NCBI RefSeq assembly: GCF_035917275.1 | Contig: NZ_CP108508.1 | Location: 186,001 to 250,000 of the forward strand | Source of the DNA: Streptomyces sp. NBC_01237 | GTDB taxonomy: Bacteria; Actinomycetota; Actinomycetes; Streptomycetales; Streptomycetaceae | Direction: 5' to 3' | Length of the DNA: 64,000 nt | Shown here: piece by piece, positions 1 to 7,869 of the stretch | Position numbering within the stretch: the stretch's first letter is position 1 | Layout: every line of letters starts with the position of its first letter | Position numbers and translations under genes: made by a program | The notes under the pieces: model-generated | What the model was told of the DNA's origin: nothing | What the model saw: only the letters and a program-made list of their open reading frames with translations | Databases searched by the model: none

Positions 1-55
1 CGCCAGTCAATGTGGTGGAGTGTTGCCCGGGTGTATGCGATTCTCGATATGCCGA
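1..55 (-). promoter_or_regulatory. VanR-type promoter facing off the left edge
   Basis: Read on the minus strand, this stretch carries CATATCGAGAAT, then GCATAC, GGGCAAC and TTGACT. The CATATCG-to-TTGACT distance is exactly 41 nt, as in the vanY, vanH and murF promoters of this window. The putative -10 TTGACT sits at 10-5, so a start codon 6 nt further on would lie about 2 nt outside the window. Inference: it drives an unseen leftward gene of the van regulon, such as a vanJ- or vanK-like gene. Confidence 0.7.
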
Positions 56-62
56 CGACATG

Positions 63-890
63 TCACCCCCCGGCGGCCAACCATCTGATTCTGGCCACCA
101 CCGGCCGGCGGCTCCACGCCACAGACCAGGGTTTGACCGATCCGCGCCACCTCGCCGGCCAGCGGAAGCCGAACCCGTCCCCGGCCACGTCCAGGACCGA
201 GCGCAGCCGCGAGGTGAGGCCGTCGGCCCGGTCGTCCATGGTGCCGTTGAAGCCACCGAGCACCCGCACCCGCTCGCTGCGCTCGGCGGCGACGGCCTTG
301 GCGAGCTTCGTCGCACCGGCGTCCCGCGAGTCCGTCCAGAAGTCACCCTTACGTATCCCCCTCACGGACCCAGCTGCGCCACGTACACCGCTGGCAGCCC
401 CATCTCGGTGGCCACCGTGGTAGCGAAGTGTCTTCATGGCCAGGGCGCCGCCGAGGTGGTTGCGCGCGGAACCCACCAGGAGCGCGGCGACGCCGAACAG
501 CAGGGTGTCGGCCGAGATGCTCTGCAGGTCGGTGGTGAGGCCGGGCAGGGCGAAGAGGATGGGCAGCAGTAGCGCGGAGACGGCGCCCATCATCCGGCTG
601 TGCAGCGCTTGGCGGAACTGCGGGTCACGGGGCATGGCCAGGCCGGCGCTGAAGCCGCCGAAGACCGCGACGATCCCGATCAGGTCGGTGAGGTATCCGC
701 AGACGATCGGGACGATGACGACGACGTACATCACGCCGGGACTCAGAGTGCCCTGCCGGCCGACGTGCCGCGCCAGCGGCCGCAGCAGCCGGGACACTCC
801 GAGTAGCATCACGGCGGTGAACAGGATGCTGTAACCGATCATGGGCAGAGCGCCCGCGGCCCCGGAACCGGTGTGCACGGCCGTCAACAT
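63..890 (-). pseudogene. Cation/proton antiporter fragment (truncated, frameshifted)
   Basis: About 150 residues from 890 down to about 430 are strongly hydrophobic and include GYLTDLIGIVAVFGGFSAGL and several membrane helices, as in CPA2-type Na+/H+ antiporters. The N-terminal helices are missing. Near 425 the frame leaves the family; a neighbouring frame reads TVATEMGLPAVYVAQLGP and then stops. The remaining sequence (63-360) is soluble-looking and contains FNGTMDDRADGLTSRLRSVL, which I cannot assign. This is a chimeric remnant, not a working transporter. Confidence 0.5.
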
Positions 891-1044
891 GGCCAGGAAA
901 CATCAGGCAACCGGTCCCGGTCCCATTCATCGCGCATCGCCTCGATCGCGTCGGTGATGATGTGGCTCGCGGACTTCAGCACGCGTGGACCGGGCACCCG
1001 CCCATCACCGGAGACGACGGCGAGGGCGGCGGATCCGTCGCCGA

Positions 1045-1227
1045 ACACTGCCCGGGATCGGCCGCATGCTCGACGAGGGCCGCAACCAGCATGACTTCAG
1101 CCTCGTACTGGCCGCGGTGGTACTGATCCTGGCGCTGGGCACCGCGATCGACGTGGGCGTCTTCGGCCCACTGGAGCGCCGGGTGCTGAGCCACCGCGAG
1201 CTGGCTCCGGACACGATGTCGGCTTGA
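1045..1227 (+). pseudogene. ABC transporter permease C-terminal remnant
   Basis: The frame encodes PGIGRMLDEGRNQHD followed by a hydrophobic helix, then GVFGPLERRVL and a short polar tail to a stop. This matches the last 50-60 residues of inner-membrane permeases of the nitrate/sulfonate/taurine (SsuC/TauC) class. The rest of the permease and its ATPase are absent. The open frame extends upstream to 985, but that part is arginine-rich out-of-frame sequence. Too short for a firm subfamily. Confidence 0.45.
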
Positions 1228-1332
1228 CGTCAGTGGACGTCGAGTCCGATCTTCCTCGGCTCGTGATCGCCATCAGCTAGCGGACAACGGGCGAGACGCA
1301 CCGACAACAGCCCTCTGAGCTCCGGACCTTCG

Positions 1333-2475
1333 TCAGGCCTGATCGCCATCTGTTTGTGTGTGCGCTGACGCGGCGGGCAGTCGCACCGTGACGCGTAGCC
1401 CGCCAGCCGGGCGGGGTGTGAGGGTGAGGGTTCCGTCGTGTGCTCGGGTGATGCTTTTGACGATTGCCAGGCCGAGACCGACACCTGCGTGGTCGGAGTG
1501 CAAGCGTTCGGTGCCGCGCTGGAACGGCTCGGTGAGCGTCGACGCCAGCTCTGGGGCGAGCTTCTCACCGGTGTTCTCGACAACGAGCACAATAGAGTTG
1601 GGGTGGACGCTGGTATTCACCCATACGATGCCCTGTTCAGGCAGGTTGTGGCCGATCGCGTTGTGCAGCAGGTTCGTGGTCATCTGCAGCAGGAGCGCCT
1701 CAGAGCCGATGGTGATGCTCACGTCACCGGTGGTTTCGATGGTGACGCCATGCTTTTCCGCCAAAGGAAGGAGCGTTTCCGTGGCTTCTTCCGCCATGAG
1801 GGACAGGTCGACGTGTTCCCTGGTGAATGACCGCTGGTTGGCGCGGCTGAGCAGGAGTAATGCTTCAGTGAGGTCGATGGCCCGGGTGTTGATCACGCGG
1901 AGCCGCTCGACAAGCTCGCCGGTGTCGCGGTTCGGATCGTTGCGGGCCACGGTGAGAAGCGCCTTGGTGACCGCCAGCGGAGTGCGCAGTTCATGAGAGG
2001 CGTTGGCCGCGAACCGCTGTTGTTCGGCGACGTGGGCTTCGAGCTGCGCGAGCATGACGTCGAAGGAGTCGGCGAGTTCGCGGAACTCATCTCGGCGACC
2101 CGGTAGGCGGATCCGGTGGGAGAGCGGTCCGTTGTTCGCCACCCTGCGTGTGGCGTCGGTGATGCGAATCAGCGGGGTGAGCATCCGGCCTGCCAGAATC
2201 CACCCGCCCACGAGACCGAACATCAGCAGGAACACCAGCACGAGGATTCCCGCCGGGATGAAGACGACCGGTCCAAAATTGCTTGAGTCGAAGACGCGTA
2301 GGAAGTCGGTCCGATCAGGGACGCTCAGGCTGTCCGACCTTCCCCGCAGAAGAAACATCCACACGGCGGCGAGCAGCAGGGCGCCCGCGATCTCAAGGAA
2401 TGCGGCGTAGCTGAGGGTGAGCTTGAGGCGGACGCTCAACCCTTGACGCCTATCCACGCTCCGCTTCCTGGTCAT
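1333..2475 (-). CDS. vanS: VanS sensor histidine kinase
   Basis: Membrane histidine kinase that controls phosphorylation of VanR in response to glycopeptides. The 380 residues hold a transmembrane helix near 21-43, a short extracytoplasmic loop, a second helix near 72-96, a HAMP linker, a HisKA domain with the phospho-acceptor in SHELRTPL (His161), and an ATPase domain with an N box (NLLHNAIGHN) and GVGLGLAIVK. The short loop and much of the sequence match my recollection of S. coelicolor VanS; the loop is the most different part, as expected for the region that recognises the drug. The ATG at 2475 lies 26 nt inside the end of vanR, so the two are translationally coupled. Confidence 0.96.
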   Translation of the reverse strand: MTRKRSVDRRQGLSVRLKLTLSYAAFLEIAGALLLAAVWMFLLRGRSDSLSVPDRTDFLRVFDSSNFGPVVFIPAGILVLVFLLMFGLVGGWILAGRMLTPLIRITDATRRVANNGPLSHRIRLPGRRDEFRELADSFDVMLAQLEAHVAEQQRFAANASHELRTPLAVTKALLTVARNDPNRDTGELVERLRVINTRAIDLTEALLLLSRANQRSFTREHVDLSLMAEEATETLLPLAEKHGVTIETTGDVSITIGSEALLLQMTTNLLHNAIGHNLPEQGIVWVNTSVHPNSIVLVVENTGEKLAPELASTLTEPFQRGTERLHSDHAGVGLGLAIVKSITRAHDGTLTLTPRPAGGLRVTVRLPAASAHTQTDGDQA

Positions 2476-3145
2476 CGGCGCTCGGTCCTGTGCCGATGCG
2501 GTAACCGACCCCGGCCACGGTGGTGATCAGCCAGGGCTGGCCGAGGCGTTTTCGCAAGGCCGAGACCGTGATGCGCACCGCGTTGGTGAACGGATCTGCG
2601 TTCCCGTCCCACGCTCGCTCCAGCAACTCTTCTGCGCTGATGACACCGCCCTCGGCAGCGACGAGGACTTCGAGCGTAGCGAACTGCTTCCTGGTGAGCG
2701 CGATGTAGCGGCCTTCGCGGTAGACCTCGCGGCGGAACGGATCCACACGCAAGCCTGCGATCTCTCGCACGGGTGGTCTGCTGTGGGCGCTCCTGCGGTC
2801 GAGTGCTCTGAGCCTGAGCACGAGTTCTCGGAGTTCGAAGGGCTTGGTGAGGTAGTCGTCAGCGCCGAGCTCGAACCCGCTGGCCTTGTCGTCGAGCCGG
2901 TCGGCAGCGGTCAGCATGAGGATCGGCATGCCGCCGCCGGAGTCAACGATGCGTTGGGCGATCTCGTCACCGGTAGGTCCGGGGATGTCCCGGTCGAGGA
3001 CGGCGATGGCGTAAGTGTTGATGCTCAGCAGTTCCAGAGCGGTATCACCGTCCCCGGCGATGTCGGCCGCGATCGCCTCCAGGCGCAGCCCATCGCGGAT
3101 GGCCTCTGCCATGTATGGCTCGTCCTCAACGACTAAAACACGCAT
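2450..3145 (-). CDS. vanR: VanR response regulator
   Basis: OmpR/PhoB-family response regulator, 231 residues. The receiver domain has acidic EDE at 7-9, the phospho-acceptor Asp51 in VLDRDIPGP, and the conserved Lys in LTKPF. A winged-helix DNA-binding domain follows from about residue 125 (ALTRKQFATLEVLV, VRITVSALRKRLG). It is nearly collinear with S. coelicolor VanR as I recall it. It is first gene of vanRS and divergent from vanY. Its likely targets are the repeated promoters at 1-55, 3176-3231, 6687-6741 and 6773-6828. The start at 3145 is preceded by a TAGCAT box exactly 6 nt upstream, suggesting a leaderless mRNA. Confidence 0.97.
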   Translation of the reverse strand: MRVLVVEDEPYMAEAIRDGLRLEAIAADIAGDGDTALELLSINTYAIAVLDRDIPGPTGDEIAQRIVDSGGGMPILMLTAADRLDDKASGFELGADDYLTKPFELRELVLRLRALDRRSAHSRPPVREIAGLRVDPFRREVYREGRYIALTRKQFATLEVLVAAEGGVISAEELLERAWDGNADPFTNAVRITVSALRKRLGQPWLITTVAGVGYRIGTGPSADDQEAERG

Positions 3146-3175
3146 GCCCTCATGCTACGAGCCGGTGCATATCGT
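3146..3175 (-). promoter_or_regulatory. vanRS promoter, probably leaderless
   Basis: On the minus strand TAGCAT is followed by GAGGGC and then the vanR ATG. A -10 hexamer ending 6 nt before the start codon would put transcription initiation at the A of ATG. The upstream part of this promoter overlaps the CATATCG element of the vanY promoter, so bound VanR could also act on its own operon. Mapping of the 5' end would be needed to confirm. Confidence 0.55.
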
Positions 3176-3231
3176 CGGCATATCGAAAACTGGATACGGG
3201 CTGACAACGTCATGCCCCCTCGACTGGAGGT
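3176..3231 (+). promoter_or_regulatory. VanR-type promoter of vanY
   Basis: Contains CGGCATATCGAAAAC, GATACG, CAACGTCA and TCGACT (3220-3225). The distance from CATATCG (3179) to the TCGACT box is 41 nt, and 6 nt separate that box from the vanY ATG at 3232. GGAGG lies only 1-2 nt from the ATG, too close for a normal ribosome site, which again favours a leaderless transcript. One of four copies of the same arrangement in the window. Confidence 0.75.
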
Positions 3232-3783
3232 ATGAACGAACCACACATTGTCCCGCCTCGGCCCCGTGACCGGCTGTTCGCCGTACTTGCGCTGGTGCTC
3301 GCCGTGCTCCTGCTCCCGGCTGCGTTCGTCCGCAATCCCGGCCGCGCCCGTGAACTGGCCTGCGACTGGGCGTTGGGGATCCGTTTTCCTGCCGAGGATC
3401 TCACCGGACTCACCGACGGTGCCAGGGCGGCGTTCACCGCCGCACGCGCCGGGGCTCTCTGGCGCTACGGGCAACTCATCGGCCTCACCTCGGGATACCG
3501 CGATCCCCTCGTCCAGCAACAGCTGTTCGACCAGGAGGTGCGCCGCGTCGGCTCACTGGCCGCGGCCCGGATGCTCGTGCTGCCACCGGCGGAATCCAGG
3601 CACGTCAAGGGCACCGCGCTGGATGTGCGCCCGTACGAAGGCGCGCGCTGGCTCGAGGAACACGGTGCCCACTACGACCTCTACCGCATCTACGACAACG
3701 AGTGGTGGCATTTCGAGTACCACCCGGACGCTGACTTGCCTCCACCGACCCAGGAGATCCGCAATGCTCGGCAGGCTCGTTGA
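3232..3783 (+). CDS. vanY: VanY-type D,D-carboxypeptidase
   Basis: Membrane-anchored zinc D-alanyl-D-alanine carboxypeptidase, 183 residues. It would remove the terminal D-Ala from pentapeptide precursors, taking away the vancomycin target that escapes VanX. An N-terminal anchor helix spans about 15-32, and the catalytic domain faces outward. Zinc ligands and catalytic residues of the family are present: His124 and Asp131 in SRHVKGTALDVRP, Glu157 and His160 in NEWWHFEY. It is preceded by its own VanR-type promoter. The stop codon at 3781-3783 coincides with the edge of the IS3 remnant, so a few native C-terminal residues may have been replaced, but the catalytic domain is complete. Confidence 0.93.
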   Translation: MNEPHIVPPRPRDRLFAVLALVLAVLLLPAAFVRNPGRARELACDWALGIRFPAEDLTGLTDGARAAFTAARAGALWRYGQLIGLTSGYRDPLVQQQLFDQEVRRVGSLAAARMLVLPPAESRHVKGTALDVRPYEGARWLEEHGAHYDLYRIYDNEWWHFEYHPDADLPPPTQEIRNARQAR

Positions 3784-4719
3784 CAAGGGCAGGGGTTTTC
3801 CCCTCGATCGTGGACACCGGTTGTCATTCGGCGTGGCCAGTGCAGCTGATCGTTGTTCATAGGCGATCGGGCTGATCTGGTCGAGGCGGGAGTGCCGTCG
3901 GCGGGTGTTGTAGCGGGTTACCCGTCCGAAGACCACGAGGCGTGCCTCACGGGCCCCGTCCCACCGTTTCCGTCCCTGGAGCGTCTCGCGTTTCATGGTC
4001 GCGTTCAGGCTCTCCGCGATGGCATTGTCCGCGCTCGTGCCCGCCGCGCCGCGTGATCTGGTCACGCCGAGTTCCGAGCAGACCTGGGCGAACTCCCTCG
4101 ACATGTACTGAGCTCCGTTGACGCTGGGGAAAATCGCCCCGTGCAGGCCGTCGGCGCTGCGGGCCACTGCTGTGGCCCAGAGTGCATCGGCGACCAGCTC
4201 CGTGCGTATGTGGTCAGCGATCGACCAGCCCGCCAGCCGCTTCGAGTGCAGGTCCAACACCGTTGCCAAATGAAGAAATCGGCCGCCTCCGATCAGGAGA
4301 TAGGTTATGTCGCCCACGTACTTGGTGTTCGGCGCCCGGACGGTGAAGTCCCGCCGCAGCGGGTCTGGCACCGGCGTCGCCGATGGCTCGGGAATGGTGG
4401 TGCGGACCTTCTCGCGCAGGTGCAGCCCGACGATGCGGAACGTGCGCATGACGCGCTCGACGCGCTTGTGATCGACCCGTCTCCCGGCCTCCTTCAGCTC
4501 GGCGGTGACGCGCGGGACCCCGTAGGTGCCGTCCGATTCCCGGTGGATCTCAGCGATACGTTCGGCGAGTTCTGCATCCGCCTGGGCCCGGGCAGCCCGC
4601 GCGTCCGCGCCGGCCAGCCACCGGTAGAAGCCTGGACGCAAGACATGCAGCATCCGGCATAACCGCTTGACGCCGAAGGCTCCACAGTGATCATCGACGA
4701 ACTGGAAGCGGCTGCTCAC
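3553..4719 (-). CDS. IS3-family transposase OrfB
   Basis: DDE integrase-type transposase (rve fold) of an IS3-family element. The N-terminal HTH_21 region contains GTYGVPRVTAEL; the catalytic core includes YVGDITYL (first Asp), a second region around PSVNGAQYMSREFA and SADNAIAESLNATMKRE with the final Glu. The GTG start at 4719 overlaps the orfA stop. The usual C-terminus (HSRLDQISPIAYEQ) is reached near 3870, but no stop follows. The frame runs on through the end of the element and about 230 bp antisense into vanY before stopping at 3553, so the last 75-100 residues are not transposase. Missing start of orfA makes function unlikely. Confidence 0.85.
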   Translation of the reverse strand: MSSRFQFVDDHCGAFGVKRLCRMLHVLRPGFYRWLAGADARAARAQADAELAERIAEIHRESDGTYGVPRVTAELKEAGRRVDHKRVERVMRTFRIVGLHLREKVRTTIPEPSATPVPDPLRRDFTVRAPNTKYVGDITYLLIGGGRFLHLATVLDLHSKRLAGWSIADHIRTELVADALWATAVARSADGLHGAIFPSVNGAQYMSREFAQVCSELGVTRSRGAAGTSADNAIAESLNATMKRETLQGRKRWDGAREARLVVFGRVTRYNTRRRHSRLDQISPIAYEQRSAALATPNDNRCPRSRGKPLPLSTSLPSIADLLGRWRQVSVRVVLEMPPLVVVDAVEVVVGTVFLEPARAFVRAHIQRGALDVPGFRRWQHEHPGRGQ

Positions 4720-4901
4720 GAGCTGGTCTCCGCCGCAAAATACTTCGCGTCCCTCCGCAGAGTCTCCCGCTCAAGCTCAAGTTCCTTCACCCGTGCCCGC
4801 AGCTGACGGTTCTCCATCTCCATCGCGGTGGCCTCCATGGCCCCGGGCCGGGCGGCCTGCTCGGCGTCCCACACCATCAGTTGACTGCACGCATTTGCCA
4901 A
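3781..4901 (-). mobile_element. IS3-family insertion sequence remnant
   Basis: Holds an almost complete orfB transposase and the C-terminal part of orfA, in the order and overlap usual for IS3 elements. The vanY-proximal end probably lies between 3781 (TGACAAGGGCAGGGG) and about 3815. I found no matching inverted repeat beyond orfA: the helix-turn-helix half of orfA and that end of the element are gone. The element is therefore likely immobile. Confidence 0.75.
4716..4901 (-). pseudogene. IS3-family OrfA, N-terminally truncated
   Basis: The last 45-50 residues (ENRQLRARVKELELERETLR then DAKYFAAETSS) are the leucine-rich coiled coil and tail of an IS3 OrfA protein. The upstream helix-turn-helix that binds the IS ends is absent: homology starts around 4880 and the apparent start MANACSQLMVW is unrelated. 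The TGA stop overlaps the GTG of orfB. Confidence 0.7.
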
Positions 4902-5261
4902 CAGTGCATCTCACACCGCCGGTCCTCACCTGAGGGGAACCGCCTTCGAGGGCCATCGTGAGTCGGACGAGTCCGGGCGGCCCGAAAGGAGAGAGTGGGC
5001 GTCGAGGGCGGGTTGTTCATCGGCGGTGCGGGCGTCGCCGATGAACATGTCGCGGCCGCGGAGTCCTTCGCCCCCACGCGCGGATGCCTCGGCATGAAGG
5101 TCACCAGTAGCGATCACCGGCATGGTGCACACAAGTCCTACCAGCGCCGCGGGTTCATCGACGAAGCGGGGAAGTCGTGCCGGTTCCTGCGACCTCCAAG
5201 GTCCGGACCACGTCGTCGACCGTCCACTCCGCGACGCGGATGTCCGGCTCGCCCCGGCAAG
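4902..5261. other. Region without a recognised gene
   Basis: About 360 bp between the IS3 remnant and the murF stop codon. Short frames exist on both strands but none has a recognisable family or a convincing ribosome site. It contains no inverted repeat matching the vanY-side end of the IS, consistent with loss of the orfA end of that element. Confidence 0.5.
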
Positions 5262-6686
5262 CTACATGAGCGCGGCGGCGACCTCGTCGAGACACGCACC
5301 GCGCGAAGCCTTGACGAGAACCACGTCGCCTGCGGCCATGTGGGCGCGCAGCCAGTCGACGGCCGCGTCGTTGTCGGCCAGCGCCACCGCCACCTCTCCC
5401 GCGCCGGCAGCGATCGAACGGCCGCCCGCACCGACGGTCGCCACCACATCGGCCCGGGCGGCGGCGTACGCGCCGATCGCACGGTGCTCGGCCTCGCTCT
5501 CCCGCCCCAGCTCGAGCATTTCGCCGAGGACGGCGATGCGACGCCCGCCCTCGATTGCTGCCAGCGCGTCCAGGGCAGCGCGGGTCGAGTCGGGGTTGGC
5601 GTTGTAGGAGTCGTTGAGCAGCATCGCGCCGTCGGCGAGGTCGCGCAGCTCCATGCGCCACTTCGACAGCGAGACTGCGCCCAACGCCGCCGCGGCCACC
5701 TCCAGAGGTGTGCCGGCCGATAGCCCCGCCGCCGCGGCAGCCGCCGCGTTGAGTGCCTGGTGCGCACCCACGAGCGGCAGCGCGACGCGAGCCGAGGCAT
5801 CGGCGGTCCGCAGCGTGAAGGACGGCCGGCCGAGCCGGTCCAGCGCCAGGTCGAGCACACGCACGTCGGCGTGCTCGGCCCGCCCGAAGGTCACCACCGG
5901 ACCATCGGTGAGCGCACGCATCGCGGCCCCCCGGGGATCGTCGGCGTTGAGGACGGCGGTGCCGCCGGGCGCCAGCCCCTCCACCAGCTCCCCCTTGGCC
6001 TTGGCGATGGCTCCGCGCGACCCGAACTCACCGAGGTGTGCCTTGCCGACGTTGAGGACGACGGCAATGTCAGGCGCGACCAGGCCCGCCAGCTCGGCGA
6101 TGTCGCCGATGCGGCGAGCTCCCATCTCAAGGACGAGGTACTGGGTGCCCATGTCGGCGCGCAGCATGGTGAGCGGTACACCGAGCTCGTTGTTGAGCGA
6201 GCCGATGGTGGCGACCGTCGGCCCGGCATTCGAAAGCACGGCAGCCAACAGGTCCTTGGTGCTGGTCTTGCCCTGGGAGCCGGTCAGCCCCACAACGGTC
6301 AGCCCGTTGCGCAGCTGGGCCACGACATGAGTGGCGAGCGCCTGCAGCGCCGCCTGGACATGGTCGACGACGATGGTGGGCAGCGGAGTGGGCCGGGAGC
6401 CGAGCACAGCCACCGCCCCTGCCTCGCCGGCCTGGCCGGCGAAATCGTGGCCGTCGGCATGCTCCCCGGCCATGGCGACGAAGAGGCCGCCCGGCTCGGC
6501 CAGCCGACCGTCGAGCACGGCCGGCGCAGTCACCGTCACTGCGTCGTCGCCCGCGACCGTCCCGCCGACGACCGCAGCAATCTCGCCGAGGCTGAGCGGA
6601 ACGATGCCCACCCGGCGCGGGAGCCGGCTAGCGGGAGCGAGGCCGGCGAGGTAGAGGTACGAGGAGGGTGGTTCGCTATAGGTCAC
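5262..6686 (-). CDS. murF: MurF, UDP-MurNAc-tripeptide:D-Ala-D-X ligase (extra copy)
   Basis: Cytoplasmic Mur ligase of 474 residues that ligates a dipeptide to UDP-MurNAc-tripeptide. Visible are a Mur N-terminal domain (about 30-110), the ATP-binding loop [11 protein letters not shown] near 133-143, the central-domain signatures NNELG, VLEMGA and [13 protein letters not shown], and a C-terminal domain with [10 protein letters not shown]. In this position it likely serves D-Ala-D-Lac made by VanA. The GTG at 6686 is chosen because it sits 6 nt from the -10 of a VanR-type promoter. The first residues MTYSEP are identical to the start of VanH, and about 28 residues precede the usual MurF start, so promoter and start codons appear copied from vanH. 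Similar MurF2 genes accompany vanHAX in some glycopeptide producers. Confidence 0.93.
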   Translation of the reverse strand: MTYSEPPSSYLYLAGLAPASRLPRRVGIVPLSLGEIAAVVGGTVAGDDAVTVTAPAVLDGRLAEPGGLFVAMAGEHADGHDFAGQAGEAGAVAVLGSRPTPLPTIVVDHVQAALQALATHVVAQLRNGLTVVGLTGSQGKTSTKDLLAAVLSNAGPTVATIGSLNNELGVPLTMLRADMGTQYLVLEMGARRIGDIAELAGLVAPDIAVVLNVGKAHLGEFGSRGAIAKAKGELVEGLAPGGTAVLNADDPRGAAMRALTDGPVVTFGRAEHADVRVLDLALDRLGRPSFTLRTADASARVALPLVGAHQALNAAAAAAAGLSAGTPLEVAAAALGAVSLSKWRMELRDLADGAMLLNDSYNANPDSTRAALDALAAIEGGRRIAVLGEMLELGRESEAEHRAIGAYAAARADVVATVGAGGRSIAAGAGEVAVALADNDAAVDWLRAHMAAGDVVLVKASRGACLDEVAAALM

Positions 6687-6741
6687 ACCTCAAGTCAAGG
6701 CGGTGTGAAGTTGCTAGCGGGTATGCGGTTTTCCATACACT
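6687..6741 (-). promoter_or_regulatory. VanR-type promoter of murF
   Basis: On the minus strand: TGTATGGAAAACCGCATAC, then GCAACTTCACACCGCC and TTGACT, ending 6 nt before the murF GTG. The spacing from the first element to TTGACT is 41 nt. The similarity to the vanH promoter continues into the first six codons of both genes (16 of 18 nt identical). Two divergent copies thus stand about 30 bp apart between murF and vanH. Confidence 0.75.
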
Positions 6742-6772
6742 GACGATACGCTACCCGCCGGTAGCATACCGT

Positions 6773-6828
6773 GGGCATATCGAAAACCTCATACGTTTGG
6801 GCAACGTCACGCCGCCTTGACTGTAGGC
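6773..6828 (+). promoter_or_regulatory. VanR-type promoter of vanHAX
   Basis: GGGCATATCGAAAAC, CATACG, GGGCAACGTCACGCCGCC and TTGACT (6817-6822), followed by 6 nt and the vanH ATG at 6829. CATATCG (6776) to TTGACT is 41 nt. No ribosome-binding sequence fits before the ATG, so a leaderless mRNA with transcription starting at the A of ATG is the simplest reading. Related direct repeats ATATCG/ATACG are candidates for VanR half-sites. Confidence 0.78.
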
Positions 6829-7869
6829 ATGACCTACAGCGAACCAGCACACGCGGCGGTCGGCCACACCCAATCGCTGACGTACTCACACCCCACAGCC
6901 GCCGCACCCACGAGAGTCACGGTTTATGGGTGCGGGAAGGACGAGGCCTCCTTGTTCCGAGAGATGGCGCCTCGCGTCGGCGTAATTCCCACCATCACCG
7001 AGGCAGCGGTGTCCGAAGCCAACGTTGAATTGGCAAACGGAAACCGATGCATCAGCGTCAGCCATAAAACTGGCATCACAAATTCCACTCTTCTTGCACT
7101 CAGCCGGGCAGGCGTGGCTTACATCTCCACAAGAAGCGTGGGATACAACCACATCGATGTGGGGTACGCAGCGAGCGTCGGCATCTCCGTGGAAAACGTC
7201 GCCTATTCACCCGACAGTGTGGCCGACTACACATTAATGCTGATGCTGATGACGGCGCGACGCGCAAAGTCCATCATCCGTCACGCAGATGTGCACGATT
7301 ACCGGTTGAACGATGTCCGTGGAAAAGAGCTGCGCGATCTGACCATCGGAGTCGTGGGAACGGGGCGCATTGGCGTAGCAGTCATGGGCAGGCTGCGGGG
7401 TTTCGGATGCCGGACATTGGCCCATGACAGCCACCCCAAGACCGCGGCCGATTACGTCCCTCTCGATGAATTGCTGCAGCTGAGCGACATCGTAACGCTC
7501 CACACGCCGCTCACCGCGGATACACACCACCTCATGAATCGCCACCGCATCGAGCAGATGAAGCACGGCTCATGCATTATCAATACCGGACGCGGTTCAC
7601 TTATCGACACCGAGGCCCTCGTTTTCGCATTGGAAAGCGGTCGTTTGGGCGGTGCCGCGCTGGACGTCCTCGAAGGAGAGGAAGGAATCTTCTACACCGA
7701 TTGCCGAAACAAACCCATCGACAGCAAGGCGCTGTTGCGGCTGCAGGAGATGCCGAACGTGATCATCAGTCCGCACACCGCCTACTACACAGACCACGCC
7801 CTGAGCGACACGGTCGAAAACTCCATCACCAACTGCCTGAAATTCGAAAGCAGGAACCAGCATGGATAA
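6829..7869 (+). CDS. vanH: VanH D-lactate dehydrogenase
   Basis: NADH-dependent D-2-hydroxyacid dehydrogenase, 346 residues, reducing pyruvate to D-lactate for VanA. Seen: the NAD-binding loop VVGTGRIGVAVMGRL, the catalytic Arg in NTGRGSLIDTEAL, and the catalytic His in SPHTAYYTD. The ATG at 6829 is preferred over the in-frame TTG at 6817, which is part of the promoter -10. The first 30 residues extend beyond the family core (which begins at VTVYGCGKDEA), and MTYSEP is shared with MurF. A TTA leucine codon lies at 7234-7236. Base composition is visibly lower in GC than the flanking genes. The stop overlaps vanA by 8 nt. Confidence 0.97.
   Translation: MTYSEPAHAAVGHTQSLTYSHPTAAAPTRVTVYGCGKDEASLFREMAPRVGVIPTITEAAVSEANVELANGNRCISVSHKTGITNSTLLALSRAGVAYISTRSVGYNHIDVGYAASVGISVENVAYSPDSVADYTLMLMLMTARRAKSIIRHADVHDYRLNDVRGKELRDLTIGVVGTGRIGVAVMGRLRGFGCRTLAHDSHPKTAADYVPLDELLQLSDIVTLHTPLTADTHHLMNRHRIEQMKHGSCIINTGRGSLIDTEALVFALESGRLGGAALDVLEGEEGIFYTDCRNKPIDSKALLRLQEMPNVIISPHTAYYTDHALSDTVENSITNCLKFESRNQHG

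Noticed and set aside
3225..3231. GGAGG before vanY as a ribosome-binding site
   Set aside because: Spacing to the ATG is only 1-2 nt, too short for normal initiation, and the stretch is part of the repeated promoter.
6817..6822. TTGACT as a -35 box, or TTG 6817 as the vanH start
   Set aside because: It lies only 6 nt from the ATG, so it cannot be a -35 for that gene; the same box occurs at the same distance from vanY and murF starts, which fits a -10 of a leaderless promoter better.
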